Source of the DNA: Candidatus Rhodoferax odensensis
GTDB taxonomy: Bacteria > Pseudomonadota > Gammaproteobacteria > Burkholderiales > Burkholderiaceae_C
Direction of reading: 5' to 3'
DNA length: 64,000 nt
Assembly: GCA_016718405.1 (NCBI GenBank)
Contig: JADKDJ010000005.1
Location: 62,001-126,000 of the forward strand
In this document: piece by piece, positions 45,790 through 53,970 of the stretch
How the letters are laid out: every line of letters begins with the position of its first letter
Position numbering within the stretch: the stretch's first letter is position 1
Notes under the pieces: generated by a model
The model's input: the letters and a program-made list of their open reading frames with translations, nothing else
What the model was told of the DNA's origin: nothing
The model's database searches: none
Made by a program: the position numbers and the translations under genes

Positions 45790-46527
45790 CTAGTCCAGTA
45801 CGCTGGAGACCAGGGCGAGGCCGATCGACCACAGGTCAATATTGCTCGATGCGTTGGTCGTAAACAGACTGCTGCGCTGAGCGCTTTGTTCACGCAGCGC
45901 GCGCTGACGGTCGCGCTCCAGCATGACCAGCGCGTCGGCCACATCGGGCGCATGCGCGCCGGTGGTTGACGGCTTGGCGGCATGGGCATAGCCTTGCAGG
46001 GCCTTTTCCACTGCCTTGGGGTCTAGCAACGAAAAGGCTGACCGACAGTGCGGACAGGCGTGGTCCTTGCGAAGGTCCACAGGCGCGCCGCAACTGCTGC
46101 AATGGATCACGGCCACTCGCTTGGCGATGTCGTCGATCTCCGGGCGCGTCAGCAAACGCACGAAGCCCTTTTCGATCATGAAAGACGAAAACGCGCTGAA
46201 GCGACCGTGGCCCGCCGAGCAGCGGTAGGTGATGTAACGCCCGCTGCGTACGATGTCAAAACCCTGCTGGAGGGTATCGGCACAACGTGGGCAATTAATC
46301 GTCGACGCCAGAGGCTGGTGCGCCGCCGCGCGTTGCTCATGCAACAGCCGGAACAGGTCAGCCACCGCCGCCGGCGACAGCTTTAAGTTCTCCTGCGGAT
46401 CGATCCACATGCCCTGGCAGTGGAAGCACAGGTCCAGTTCGACGGTTCCGCCGCCGTTGCCCGGCAAAGCGTGCACGTGCATGGCGCTGCGGCAGGACGG
46501 GCATTGGATCGATGGCGATGTAGTCAT
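45790..46527 (-). CDS. zinc-ribbon (zf-TFIIB type) protein
   Basis: 245 residues. Two Cys pairs at the start (CPSCRSAM ... CFHCQGMWIDP, the zf-TFIIB signature with GMWID), a second set NCPRCADTLQ and CSSCGAPVDL ... CPHCRSAF. The C-terminus has a hydrophobic end (IDLWSIGLALVSSVL) that may anchor it. Likely a zinc-binding protein of unknown role, perhaps cotranscribed with TerB. Confidence 0.78.
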   Translation of the reverse strand: MTTSPSIQCPSCRSAMHVHALPGNGGGTVELDLCFHCQGMWIDPQENLKLSPAAVADLFRLLHEQRAAAHQPLASTINCPRCADTLQQGFDIVRSGRYITYRCSAGHGRFSAFSSFMIEKGFVRLLTRPEIDDIAKRVAVIHCSSCGAPVDLRKDHACPHCRSAFSLLDPKAVEKALQGYAHAAKPSTTGAHAPDVADALVMLERDRQRALREQSAQRSSLFTTNASSNIDLWSIGLALVSSVLD

Positions 46528-46755
46528 TCTTGGGGAATCGGTTTCGGATAGGTGCTATCGTAAATTGGTTTCCTCCCGACCCCCACGGAGCATCGCGTGG
46601 GAGGTTGCGCAACCGAAACAAGGCGACTGCATGCCGCACATCAAACGCCCGCGAGAAAATTCAAGCAGCGCGGTGCCCGCCGCCGTAGACACTCTGGTGA
46701 CGACACATCGGACGCAGGAACTCGAACAGCCCATTTGCGTCGTGTGGTTCCGAGC

Positions 46756-46771
46756 GGTGGCGTGCGCCACC
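46756..46771 (-). terminator. hairpin after the GDSL esterase gene
   Basis: GGTGGCG/CGCCACC stem (7 bp, two-base loop as drawn, so effectively 6 bp with four) sits 12 bases past the esterase stop. No T run follows on that strand; factor-independent termination is plausible but weak. Confidence 0.4.
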
Positions 46772-46782
46772 ACTGGCGTTGA

Positions 46783-47943
46783 TCAGAAGTTCAAGCCTGC
46801 CCCGCGCATGAGCTTCACAACGTGGTTGGCTGTGTCTTGGTGCGCATAGGGCGTTGGGTGCACGCTGTCGGCAAAGGCATATTTGCTGGTGTCGCTCTGG
46901 ATGAGCGTGGATGCATTGCAAATGATCGAGTTGCCGATGACATCGCCGGGGGCACTGAACGCGTCGGGGCCGCAGGCGGCACCGGTGACATTGGAATACC
47001 CTGAGGCGCTGGGGTTTGCCGCAATGCCCTGGCCACGTGTGTAGTCATCAAAGTAGATCACCCCCGCCACGCCGGCCAAGCCCTTTTGCAGCTCTGCATT
47101 GAAAGCTCCAACCATTGCCGTGGACAACTGCTTCGTGCTCGCGCTGAAGGTGGTGCCAAAAGGCGTGATGTTCAAGTCGCCCAGGTTGCGCACGATGATG
47201 TACTTGGCCCCTTTGGCCACCAGGATGTTCTTGACATAGGCTGCCAGCTCCGCGCCGGCTTGGCCCATGGCTGTGACGGCGGCGGTCGATGCGGCGCCCG
47301 CGGCGGCCGCACCACCTGCAGACACCGTGGCGATGGTGGCAGCTGGCCAACCAGCAATGGTGGCCGCACCTGCGGCGGCGGCGCCTCCGCCTGAGGCGGC
47401 GGCCACGGCACCGAATTGCATGAAGAAGTCGTTGCCGCCACCGTTGACGGTGACCAGATCGCCGGCACCAAAACCGCCAGCCTTGGCGACGTGGCGATTC
47501 ATCTGGTTCTGGATCGAATCGGCGATAAGGCCCAGGTTAATCTGGTTGAAAGGTGCCTGTTGCAGGGCGACGCCGTTGGGCCCTGAGCCGACGGCGGTGA
47601 CGCGGCTACTGCCCTGCGCATAGTTGTTGCAAGCGGCGAAGTTGGTCACCGGCGCACCCGTGACACCGTTGTTGGGCAGCAGACCGGTTTGGGCTGCGCA
47701 CTGCGCGGGGAGCGAGAGGTTCAGGGCCAGTGCCTCTGTCCAGGTATTGTCACCCGAGCCGTTCACCGTGAACTTGCCACCCTTGAGCGCAGCGATGGTA
47801 CCCACACGGTAGGCCCCGCCGTCACTGACGCTGTCGCCAAACGTGACGACTTGGGTGAACTTGATGGTGTCATCGCCGCCACCGCAAGCGGCCAAGATGA
47901 CGGCTGCCGCGACGCACGACAGAGAGAGTTTGAAACTGCGCAT
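46783..47943 (-). CDS. GDSL/SGNH-family lipoprotein esterase
   Basis: About 386 residues. Lipobox LAAC near residue 20, then VVTFGDSVSDGGAY with the catalytic Ser (GDSx), GGNDFFMQF (Asn of block III) and SVHPTPYAHQ (catalytic Asp and His, DSVHPT). An Ala/Gly-rich insertion (AASGGGAAAAGAATIAGWP...) separates blocks III and V. Acts as an esterase or lipase anchored in the envelope. ATG chosen at MRSFKLS; another lies two codons upstream. Confidence 0.87.
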   Translation of the reverse strand: MRSFKLSLSCVAAAVILAACGGGDDTIKFTQVVTFGDSVSDGGAYRVGTIAALKGGKFTVNGSGDNTWTEALALNLSLPAQCAAQTGLLPNNGVTGAPVTNFAACNNYAQGSSRVTAVGSGPNGVALQQAPFNQINLGLIADSIQNQMNRHVAKAGGFGAGDLVTVNGGGNDFFMQFGAVAAASGGGAAAAGAATIAGWPAATIATVSAGGAAAAGAASTAAVTAMGQAGAELAAYVKNILVAKGAKYIIVRNLGDLNITPFGTTFSASTKQLSTAMVGAFNAELQKGLAGVAGVIYFDDYTRGQGIAANPSASGYSNVTGAACGPDAFSAPGDVIGNSIICNASTLIQSDTSKYAFADSVHPTPYAHQDTANHVVKLMRGAGLNF

Positions 47944-48158
47944 GAGCACTCCAGTGGGTAGAACAAGGTTTGGGGGTGCGCCATCCTACGCCAACCTGCG
48001 CAACAGGTGCGGGTGGGAAAAGACTGAGCGTTGGTGGTTTGTGTCACTCCGGCGACTCAACGCGCGGCAGCCTCTAGCGTGTCGCCAAACTGCGCTCGGC
48101 ACTACTCACAAGATCAGTAGCCGCTGCCCCCCCCCATGCGCACGGATTCTTGCGACAT

Positions 48159-49367
48159 TTATTTGGCCGGCGCCACACCCTCGTCATCGATGGACTTTTG
48201 CACCTCGCGATAGAAGGCCTCGCGCGCTGCCATTGCTACCGGGTCCCGGGCGCCACCGGCCCAGTTGGCGTTGGACACGATCACCAGCTTGCGTTTTGGA
48301 TCAATGAAGATCCCCTGGCCAAAAATGCCGCGGGCTGTATAACTGCCGTCGTCATAGGTCCACCACTGGTAACCATAGCCGCGCCCTGGCCGGTCAATGT
48401 CGGTGCGCTTGGTCGTCGCTTCTGCCCACCAGCCGTCGGGCACGATGCTCTTGCCGTTCACCATGGCGCCATTCAGGATGAACTGGCCCACACGGGCGTA
48501 GTCGCGCGCTGCAGCCTGTATGCAGCAGCCACCAATTTCCTTGCCCGTCTTGCTCAGGATCCAGGTCGCCTGCTGCTCCATCGCCGCGGGCCCCCACACT
48601 TTCTCTGCCAGATAGGTTGCCAGGGGTTTCTTGGTGGCTTGTTGCACCAAGGTGCCCACCAAATTGGTTTCACCGGTGCTGTAGTGCCAGCGGGTGCCAG
48701 CCGGCACATCACGAGGAAGCTTGCGCATATAGCTCACCAGCGCTTCAACGCCTGCTTCGGGTTTGTGGTTGTTGAACTTGGCCACATCGGAGTTGGGGTC
48801 CGCATAGTCTTCATTCCACTTGACCCCAGAAGTCATGGTGAGCAACTGGCGCACGCTCACATCATCGTAGGCAGAGCCTTTGAGGTCTGGAATGTAGAGG
48901 CTTACCTTGTCGTCCAGGCTCTTGATGAAACCGTCTTTCACCGCCGCACCCACCAGCGTGGAGGTGAACGACTTGGCCACTGAAAAACTGGTCCAGCGCC
49001 CACCACCATCAAAGCCCAGGCCATAACGCTCCAGGCGCAACTTGCCGTCATGCACCACCAGCAACGCGGCACTGCGCTGGCCCGCCATGTAGGCATCGAT
49101 ATCGCTCGTCGGTTTGAGTGGTGCACCAACAGGCAAAGCAGAGGGGGTTCCACTGGCGGGCACCACATTCACCTTGGCCAGTATCGGCAGGCGGTCCATC
49201 GCGCGGAAAGCGGCATCGCGCTGCGGCTGCGTCCAAAACAACAAATCCCGATTGGTAGGCACAGTAGCCAATAGCCCACGGGTCTCCTTGTCCAGGCTGA
49301 ACCAGCCGCCTACTGCCGCAACGCCCAGGACCACCAAGGTGCCAAGCACCACTTTTTTGAAATTCAA
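48159..49367 (-). CDS. membrane-anchored serine hydrolase (class C beta-lactamase-like)
   Basis: About 402 residues. N-terminal anchor FKKVVLGTLVVLGVAAVGGWF. The SxxK motif is SVAKSFTST near residue 140, YxN/YST equivalents RWHYSTGETNLVGT, and GYGYQWWTYDDG and GQGIFIDPKRKLVIV near the end. The fold is that of 6-aminohexanoate hydrolase and esterase EstB relatives. TTG taken as start because AGGAG lies eight bases upstream and it gives a compact anchor. Confidence 0.82.
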   Translation of the reverse strand: MNFKKVVLGTLVVLGVAAVGGWFSLDKETRGLLATVPTNRDLLFWTQPQRDAAFRAMDRLPILAKVNVVPASGTPSALPVGAPLKPTSDIDAYMAGQRSAALLVVHDGKLRLERYGLGFDGGGRWTSFSVAKSFTSTLVGAAVKDGFIKSLDDKVSLYIPDLKGSAYDDVSVRQLLTMTSGVKWNEDYADPNSDVAKFNNHKPEAGVEALVSYMRKLPRDVPAGTRWHYSTGETNLVGTLVQQATKKPLATYLAEKVWGPAAMEQQATWILSKTGKEIGGCCIQAAARDYARVGQFILNGAMVNGKSIVPDGWWAEATTKRTDIDRPGRGYGYQWWTYDDGSYTARGIFGQGIFIDPKRKLVIVSNANWAGGARDPVAMAAREAFYREVQKSIDDEGVAPAK

Positions 49368-49494
49368 AAACCGTTCTCCTGTCTTTTTCAAATTCGTCGC
49401 CCGCAATTTAACTGGGCAGGCGCTTGGTGCAGTGTAGTTTGGCCCATGGACGCTGTCTGTCCGCCATGGCCACCACCAACCTCCCACACATTCC

Positions 49495-49605
49495 GCGCTG
49501 ACCATCGACGCCATGGTCATGCTGCACACCGGCAGCGTGGATGGATTTTGTTTGGTCTCCAGCGACAGCGACTTCACACGCCATGCCACCCACATCCGCG
49601 AGGCG
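49495..49605 (+). pseudogene. relic of a NYN-domain (LabA/DUF88) protein
   Basis: A 36-residue stretch in frame, ALTIDAMVMLHTGSVDGFCLVSSDSDF..., matches the core of NYN-domain RNase-like proteins (usually DALVIDAMDLL...DGFCLVSSDSDFTRLA). No start, no end and no flanking homology remain: upstream sequence in this frame is unrelated and downstream it degrades after THIREA. It sits in the 319-bp gap between the serine hydrolase and the HepT gene. Detected only by reading the frame; not a functional gene. Confidence 0.65.
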
Positions 49606-49629
49606 AGCCCGAGGCCCAACACTTTAGTT

Positions 49630-49685
49630 AAATTGGCCTCTAGCCTTGGTGGAGTGTGCGCAAGCAGCTACTAAAACCGTAGCAA
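49630..49685 (+). repeat. 56-bp intergenic repeat, copy 1
   Basis: Starts AAATTGGCCTCTAGCC and ends GCTACTAAAACCGTAGC plus AA, with a stem-loop GCTAC...GTAGC. Copy 2 (53147-53202) has the same length and orientation and matches at 43 of 56 positions, with the stem-loop kept. Similar repeats are common in Comamonadaceae genomes. The two copies bracket the HepT/MNT pair and the IS. Confidence 0.7.
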
Positions 49686-49686
49686 G

Positions 49687-50040
49687 CTAGATTTGAAGCA
49701 CCGACACTTGCTGTTTAAGCGACGGCAGATCGTTCTGGATGGTTTGCCACACGATGGCAAGGTCTACCGTGAAATAGCCGTGCGCCAGTGCGTTGCGCAT
49801 TTCGTATGCGAACCCCCATGGCACGGCAGCGTGCTTCGCGGCAAAGTTAGGGTGATTCTTGGCAATACTGTTGCAAGCTTCGCCAATGACTTCCAGATTG
49901 CGAATCACGGCATCGCAGGTCTTGCGGTCTGCCATGAATCCGGCCAGATTCATCGCCGTGGTGTATTCCTGAATGTTGCCAATGGCCTCCAGGACGTGCT
50001 GCAGGTAGTGTGCCACCCGCAGCGGGTGCGCACGGCTCAT
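49687..50040 (-). CDS. hepT: HepT-family RNase toxin (DUF86)
   Basis: 117 residues, all-helical; the catalytic RX4HXY motif is RNALAHGY near residue 84. DUF86 HEPN proteins are ribonuclease toxins that pair with a minimal nucleotidyltransferase. The gene overlaps the upstream MNT gene by 4 bp (ATGA), the usual arrangement in which the antitoxin is made first. Complete and without shift. Confidence 0.9.
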   Translation of the reverse strand: MSRAHPLRVAHYLQHVLEAIGNIQEYTTAMNLAGFMADRKTCDAVIRNLEVIGEACNSIAKNHPNFAAKHAAVPWGFAYEMRNALAHGYFTVDLAIVWQTIQNDLPSLKQQVSVLQI

Positions 50041-50325
50041 ACGGCCAGGGCCTCGCGCAGCACCTGATCGCGAAAACTGGCTGGCAGGCTGTTGGGGGTG
50101 AGCACATCCACGTCCATGCCCAAAAGCTGCTTCAGCTCAAACCGGATGGCGCCAATGTCCATCAGCGTGGTTTGTGCAGTGGGTTCCACCAGCAGGTCCA
50201 GGTCGCTGCCCGCCGTGTCGTCGCCATGCAGCGCCGAGCCGAACACCCGAACCCCGCTGACGCGGTGGCGTAACGCAATCTCGCGGATCTGCGTGCGGTG
50301 CAGGGAGAGCTTCGGAGGGACGCAT
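50037..50325 (-). CDS. mntA: MNT-family nucleotidyltransferase antitoxin, frame shift near 50304
   Basis: About 95 residues if corrected. The nucleotidyltransferase motif GSX10DXD is GSALHGDDTAGSDLD, followed by LLGMDVDVLTP. The start MRPSEAL is in another frame; removing one C from a CCC at 50303-50305 joins it to LHRTQIREIALRHRVSGVRV. MNT proteins AMPylate and silence HepT. The IS insertion begins 22 bp upstream of this ATG, after a 7-bp duplication. Confidence 0.8.
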
Positions 50326-50340
50326 AGACTGGAGTTTAAC

Positions 50341-50347
50341 GGGGTGG
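50341..50347. repeat. 7-bp target-site duplication, left
   Basis: GGGGTGG directly before the IS left end. It matches the 7 bases after the right end exactly. IS21 elements usually make 4-8 bp duplications. Confidence 0.85.
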
Positions 50348-50353
50348 TGCATA

Positions 50354-50467
50354 TTTCAGCCCATCGTGGACGGCGTTTCAGGCTGAACGTGGACGCGATT
50401 TCAGCGTGATCGTGGACGGCATTTCAAATTGATCGTGGACGCTGTTTCAGCGCCATCGTGGACGATT
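50354..50467 (+). repeat. five left-end IstA-type binding repeats
   Basis: Five units starting at 50354, 50376, 50399, 50422 and 50445, each TTTCA(G)nnnn(G/C)ATCGTGGACG-like, spaced 22-23 bp. This is the classical set of multiple terminal repeats of IS21. They resemble a short CRISPR by spacing but sit inside the element end. Confidence 0.85.
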
Positions 50468-50540
50468 TTGTGGGGGGATGCACGTAAGTGATTTCTTGAA
50501 CCCGGCATAGGCTCGGCGCTTTTTGCGAAGCACAGAGCCA

Positions 50541-52074
50541 ATGCCAACGAACAGAATCACCATGCGTCAAATCCGAGAGACATTGCGCCTGCACTTGTGC
50601 GCAGGACTGAGCTTCAGTGAGGTGGGCCGCTCCCTCAAGATATCCAAGAGTGCAGCGGCCAAGCGCCTCCTTGGCCCGCGCCGCCAATGTCGATTGGGCG
50701 GTGGCTCAAACCCTCACTAATGAAGAACTGGAGGCCAGGTTATACCGTCCGGCCCTGCCGCGCAGCAGCCACCAGTTGACGCCCGACTTCGCCCTTGTTC
50801 ATCAGGAACTCAAACGCGCCGGTGTGACCCTGCAGCTTCTGTGGGAGGAGTACGCCAAGGACAACGAACTGGCCTACAAGTACACCAGCTTTTGCATCAA
50901 GTACCGCCAATGGGCTTGTGGGCTCAAGCGCTCCATGCGCCAAACCCATTGCTGGGGAGAAACTGTTTGTCGATTACGCCGGTCAGACCGTACCGATCAT
51001 TGATGCCGGCACCGGTGAGATCACCAAGGCGCAGATCTTCGTGGCCACCTTCGGCGCCTCCAACTACACCTATGCCTGTGCCACCGCGCGTCAGACCACC
51101 GCCGACTGGATCGGCGCCCAGGTGCAGGCCCTGGAGTTCTTCGGCGGCGTGCCACGTCTGATTGTGCCCGACCAGGCTCGCGCACTGATCAAGAACCCCG
51201 ACACTTACGACCCCAGCCCAACCGGCTCTACGACGAATTCGCCACCCACTACGGGTGCGCCTTGTTGGCCGCACGACCAGCGCATCCCCGGGACAAACCG
51301 AAGGTGGAGAACGCCGTGCTGGTGGTGGAGCGCTGGATTCTGGCCCGGCTGCGCAATCGCAAGTTCTTCAGTCTGGTGGAACTCAACCAGGCCATTGCCC
51401 TGCTACTGGTCGATCTGAACCAGCGTGCCTTCAAGAAGTTGCCCGGCAACCGGCGCAGCGCCTTTGAGCAACTCGACCTGCCAGCCCTGCAGCCGCTGCC
51501 GGCCAAACGCTTTGAGATCTGTCGCTGGAAGTCGGCCAAGGTCAACATCGACTACCACGTCGAATTCGAGGGTCACTACTACAGTGTTCCGCACGCGCTG
51601 GTGCGCACCACCGTCGAATTACGGGTCACTGCCACGTTGGTCGAATGCTTCTCTTCCAACCAGCGTGTGGCCTGCCATGCCTTGAGCCACCTACGCGGCA
51701 AGCACACCACCACGCCGGATCACATGCCAGCCTCCCACCGGGCGCACCTGGAATGGACGCCGCAAAAGCTCATCGACTGGGGATTGCGCATTGGCGTCAG
51801 TACCGCTGCCGTGGTGACCTGGCAGTTGGAGCACCGCCCGCATCCTGAACAGGGCTACCGGGCATGTTTGGGGATGCAACGTCTGGCGCGCCAGTTCACG
51901 CCGGTGCGACTGGAGGCGGCCTGCACCAGGGCGCTGGCGATTCGTTCGCCCAACCTCAGGAGCGTGACCAACATCCTCAAGAGTGGACTCGACCGCCAGC
52001 AAAGTCTGCCGACCACCAAGCCGGGCGCATTGCCCGCGCACGAGAACATCCGTGGCCCGGACTACTTCCACTGA
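50541..52074 (+). pseudogene. istA: istA transposase, interrupted by at least three shifts
   Basis: Pieces in three frames reconstruct one IS21 transposase: MRQIRETLRLHL (HTH start), [42 protein letters not shown] (integrase core D), [16 protein letters not shown] (second Asp), and [20 protein letters not shown] (DDE Glu). The shifts fall near 50670 (one base too many), 50935 (one too many) and 51220 (one too few). Either the copy is dead or the sequence has errors, since the other end of the IS and istB look intact. Without correction no full transposase can be made. Confidence 0.85.
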
Positions 52075-52136
52075 ACCCGTGGCCACCAATTCTCCAACGA
52101 CTTCCCCCCCACCAACTCAGAAGGAAACAAGCACTT

Positions 52137-52871
52137 ATGAACGAACACACACTTACCCAATTACGTGACCTGCGCCTGGACGGCATGGTGCGCGCCATTG
52201 AGGAACAAGCCACCAGTGCCGCGGCTACCAAGCTGGGCTTTGACGAACGCTTCGCCATGTTGGTACAAGCTGAGACTGCTTGGCGTGATGACAAACGCGT
52301 GCAGCGTTTGCTCAAGGCGGCCAAACTCAAAGTCAGCAGCGCCTGCGTGGAAGATGTCAATTGGCGTGCCAGTCGTGCGCTGGATCGGGAACTGGTGGCC
52401 GCTTTGGCCGGTGGTGATTGGATCCGCAATGCCCAGAATCTGTTGATTACGGGTGCCACCGGTTGCGGTAAGACCTGGTTGGCCTGTGCGCTGGCGCATC
52501 AGGCGGCAAGGTCAGGGTTCTCGGTGCTGTACGTGCGCGCCGGGCGGCTCTTTGATGAGTTGCATGTGGCTCATGGCGATGGCAGCTTTGCACGGCGCCT
52601 GGCGCAACTGGCCAAGCTGGACGTCTTGGTGATTGACGACTTTGCCATTTCTCCGATGGGAGCATCTGAACGCAATGATCTGCTCGAAGTTCTTGATGAC
52701 CGGATCGGAAGCAAGTCAACTCTGATGACAAGTCAACTGCCGGTCAAAGCCTGGCATGCCTATCTGGATGATCCGACATTGGCCGATGCCATTCTGGACC
52801 GCATCGTGCACAGCAGTCATCGCATCGCACTCAAGGGTGCCACGCTGCGCGATCCGGGCAAAGACCAATGA
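52137..52871 (+). CDS. istB: IstB helper ATPase
   Basis: 244 residues, intact. AAA+ ATPase with Walker [13 protein letters not shown] and Walker [11 protein letters not shown]; sensor-like [16 protein letters not shown]. IstB loads onto target DNA and guides IstA in transposition. It follows istA by 62 bp in the usual order. Confidence 0.95.
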   Translation: MNEHTLTQLRDLRLDGMVRAIEEQATSAAATKLGFDERFAMLVQAETAWRDDKRVQRLLKAAKLKVSSACVEDVNWRASRALDRELVAALAGGDWIRNAQNLLITGATGCGKTWLACALAHQAARSGFSVLYVRAGRLFDELHVAHGDGSFARRLAQLAKLDVLVIDDFAISPMGASERNDLLEVLDDRIGSKSTLMTSQLPVKAWHAYLDDPTLADAILDRIVHSSHRIALKGATLRDPGKDQ

Positions 52872-53053
52872 TCGCCACCATCGCCGCGCAAAGACGACTT
52901 ACCCACCGCGCCGGTCGGTACGTCGCAAGCGCCGCCCGCCGCCGTGGATAAGTCTGCACCCGAGAGATCAAACCACTCGCTTCGCGATCGCCGTCCTGAG
53001 ACACCCCTGGTGCTTGAGATACATTTAACCCCTCGCTTGCGCGCATCCCCTGC

Positions 53054-53120
53054 GCGTCCACGATGGCGCTGAAACGCCGTCCACGATCAGCCTGAAACAG
53101 GCGTCCACGATCGCTGAAAT
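53054..53120 (+). repeat. right-end IstA-type binding repeats
   Basis: Three inverted units with CGTCCACGAT(C/G) spaced about 23 bp, ending GCTGAAAT before the terminal CA. They mirror the left-end repeats (GATCGTGGACG). Confidence 0.8.
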
Positions 53121-53125
53121 GCGCA

Positions 53126-53132
53126 GGGGTGG
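53126..53132. repeat. 7-bp target-site duplication, right
   Basis: GGGGTGG immediately after the IS right end; matches 50341-50347. Confidence 0.85.
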
Positions 53133-53146
53133 ACTGTTTATGTGTC

Positions 53147-53202
53147 AAATTTGACTCTAGCCCTCGTGAAATATGCTTCAGTAGCTACCAAAAACGTAGC
53201 AA
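53147..53202 (+). repeat. 56-bp intergenic repeat, copy 2
   Basis: Same orientation and length as copy 1 (49630-49685). Its first bases overlap the palindrome GTCAAATTTGAC (53145-53156). Stem-loop GCTAC-CAAAAAC-GTAGC retained. Confidence 0.65.
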
Positions 53203-53217
53203 ATACAGAGCCAAGAA

Positions 53218-53782
53218 CTAAAACGAAGACCCCGGCTCGCTCAGAAAAGCCAGCTCCTCCGCACTAGAGGTGCGCCCCAGAATCGCGTTGCGGTGGGGGT
53301 AGCGGCCAAAGCGGTCGATGATGGCCTTGTGGCGCAGCTCGAAATCCAGGTTGCCCTCCATGCCCGGCTGCGAAAACAGCGCTACGGCATGGCGCATGCA
53401 CCAGCGCGGACTCGCTGTGCATGTAGGGCATGTAGGCAAACACGCGCTGCGCCTCGGGCAGGCTGCGGTCTTGCCCACTGGCCACCAGCTCTTGCGCCAG
53501 CACCAGCGCCAGCGCGTCCTGCGCAAAGGCGCGCGGCGTGTCGCGGTAGACGTTGCGCGAGAACTGGTCCAACACGATGATCTCCGCCAGCCTTCCAGCG
53601 GCCGTGGCGCGCCACGCAAACAGCTCACACCTCGCCGCAGCTTCCAGCGTGGCGCACAAGCGTGTGCGAATGGTAGCGTTCAGCGCGGCGTCTTTGGTGA
53701 AGTGCTGCTTGGCGGTCAGCTCTTCGAACCAGAAGTGGAGGGCGGTTTGGGGCGCACCGGGGACTGCGCGGCCAAGAGCCAC
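53218..53782 (-). CDS. DUF924 family protein, frame shift near 53392
   Basis: Opening ALHFWFEELTAKQHFTKDAAL and IIVLDQFSRNVYRDTPRAFAQDALALVLAQE are the DUF924 landmarks; the last third (AVALFSQPGMEGNLDFELRHKAIIDRFGRYPHRNAILGR) is in another frame. Deleting one C at the CC of 53391-53392 gives VHAHAVALF, restoring the usual family sequence, of about 185 residues. Helical repeat family of unknown function. Probably intact in the living strain. Confidence 0.8.
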
Positions 53783-53796
53783 CTATCACCAGGCAA

Positions 53797-53970
53797 TCAA
53801 CTGGGTGCGCGGGAGCCGGCGGTTGTCTTCTGCTTGATCGTCGGCACCACGACACCAAAGGCATCGGCCAGGCGTTGCGCTTGTTTGGCGGATTGCTCCA
53901 GCGCCTTTTGCAGTGCCTTGGGTGTAGGGGTCAGCTGCCGGTTTGGCTGAGTTTTTGCAGTTTGTGCCAT
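53797..53970 (-). CDS. 57-residue partner of the zeta-like ATPase
   Basis: MAQTAKTQPNRQLTPTPKALQ, a helix (KALEQSAKQAQRLADAFGV) and a basic tail. It starts inside the 3' end of the zeta-like gene with a 40-bp overlap, an arrangement I recall next to zeta-like ATPases in related species. Role unknown; it could be an antitoxin or an accessory. In classical epsilon/zeta pairs the antitoxin is upstream, so the order differs. Confidence 0.5.
   Translation of the reverse strand: MAQTAKTQPNRQLTPTPKALQKALEQSAKQAQRLADAFGVVVPTIKQKTTAGSRAPS

Larger units (their letters stand above)
50348..53125 (+). mobile_element. IS21-family insertion sequence
   Basis: 2778 bp bounded by TG...CA: the left end begins TGCATATTTCAGC and the right end reads ...GCTGAAATGCGCA, near-inverted. 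Multiple terminal repeats lie just inside both ends, as expected for IstA binding sites. It carries istA (broken by shifts) and istB, a normal IS21 set. The perfect flanking GGGGTGG shows it transposed here and is recent enough to have kept the duplication. Confidence 0.92.

Noticed and set aside
48127..48135. Nine-C run as a phase switch
   Set aside because: Lies outside any gene, in the gap downstream of the serine hydrolase and upstream of the esterase; no frame depends on it.
49446..49631. 61-residue + strand open frame in the serine hydrolase-HepT gap
   Set aside because: Different frame from the NYN relic; no sequence likeness or ribosome site.
50354..50467. CRISPR-like array of 22-23-bp spaced repeats
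   Set aside because: No spacers of constant length with unique content; the units are the IS21 terminal repeats, mirrored at the other end.
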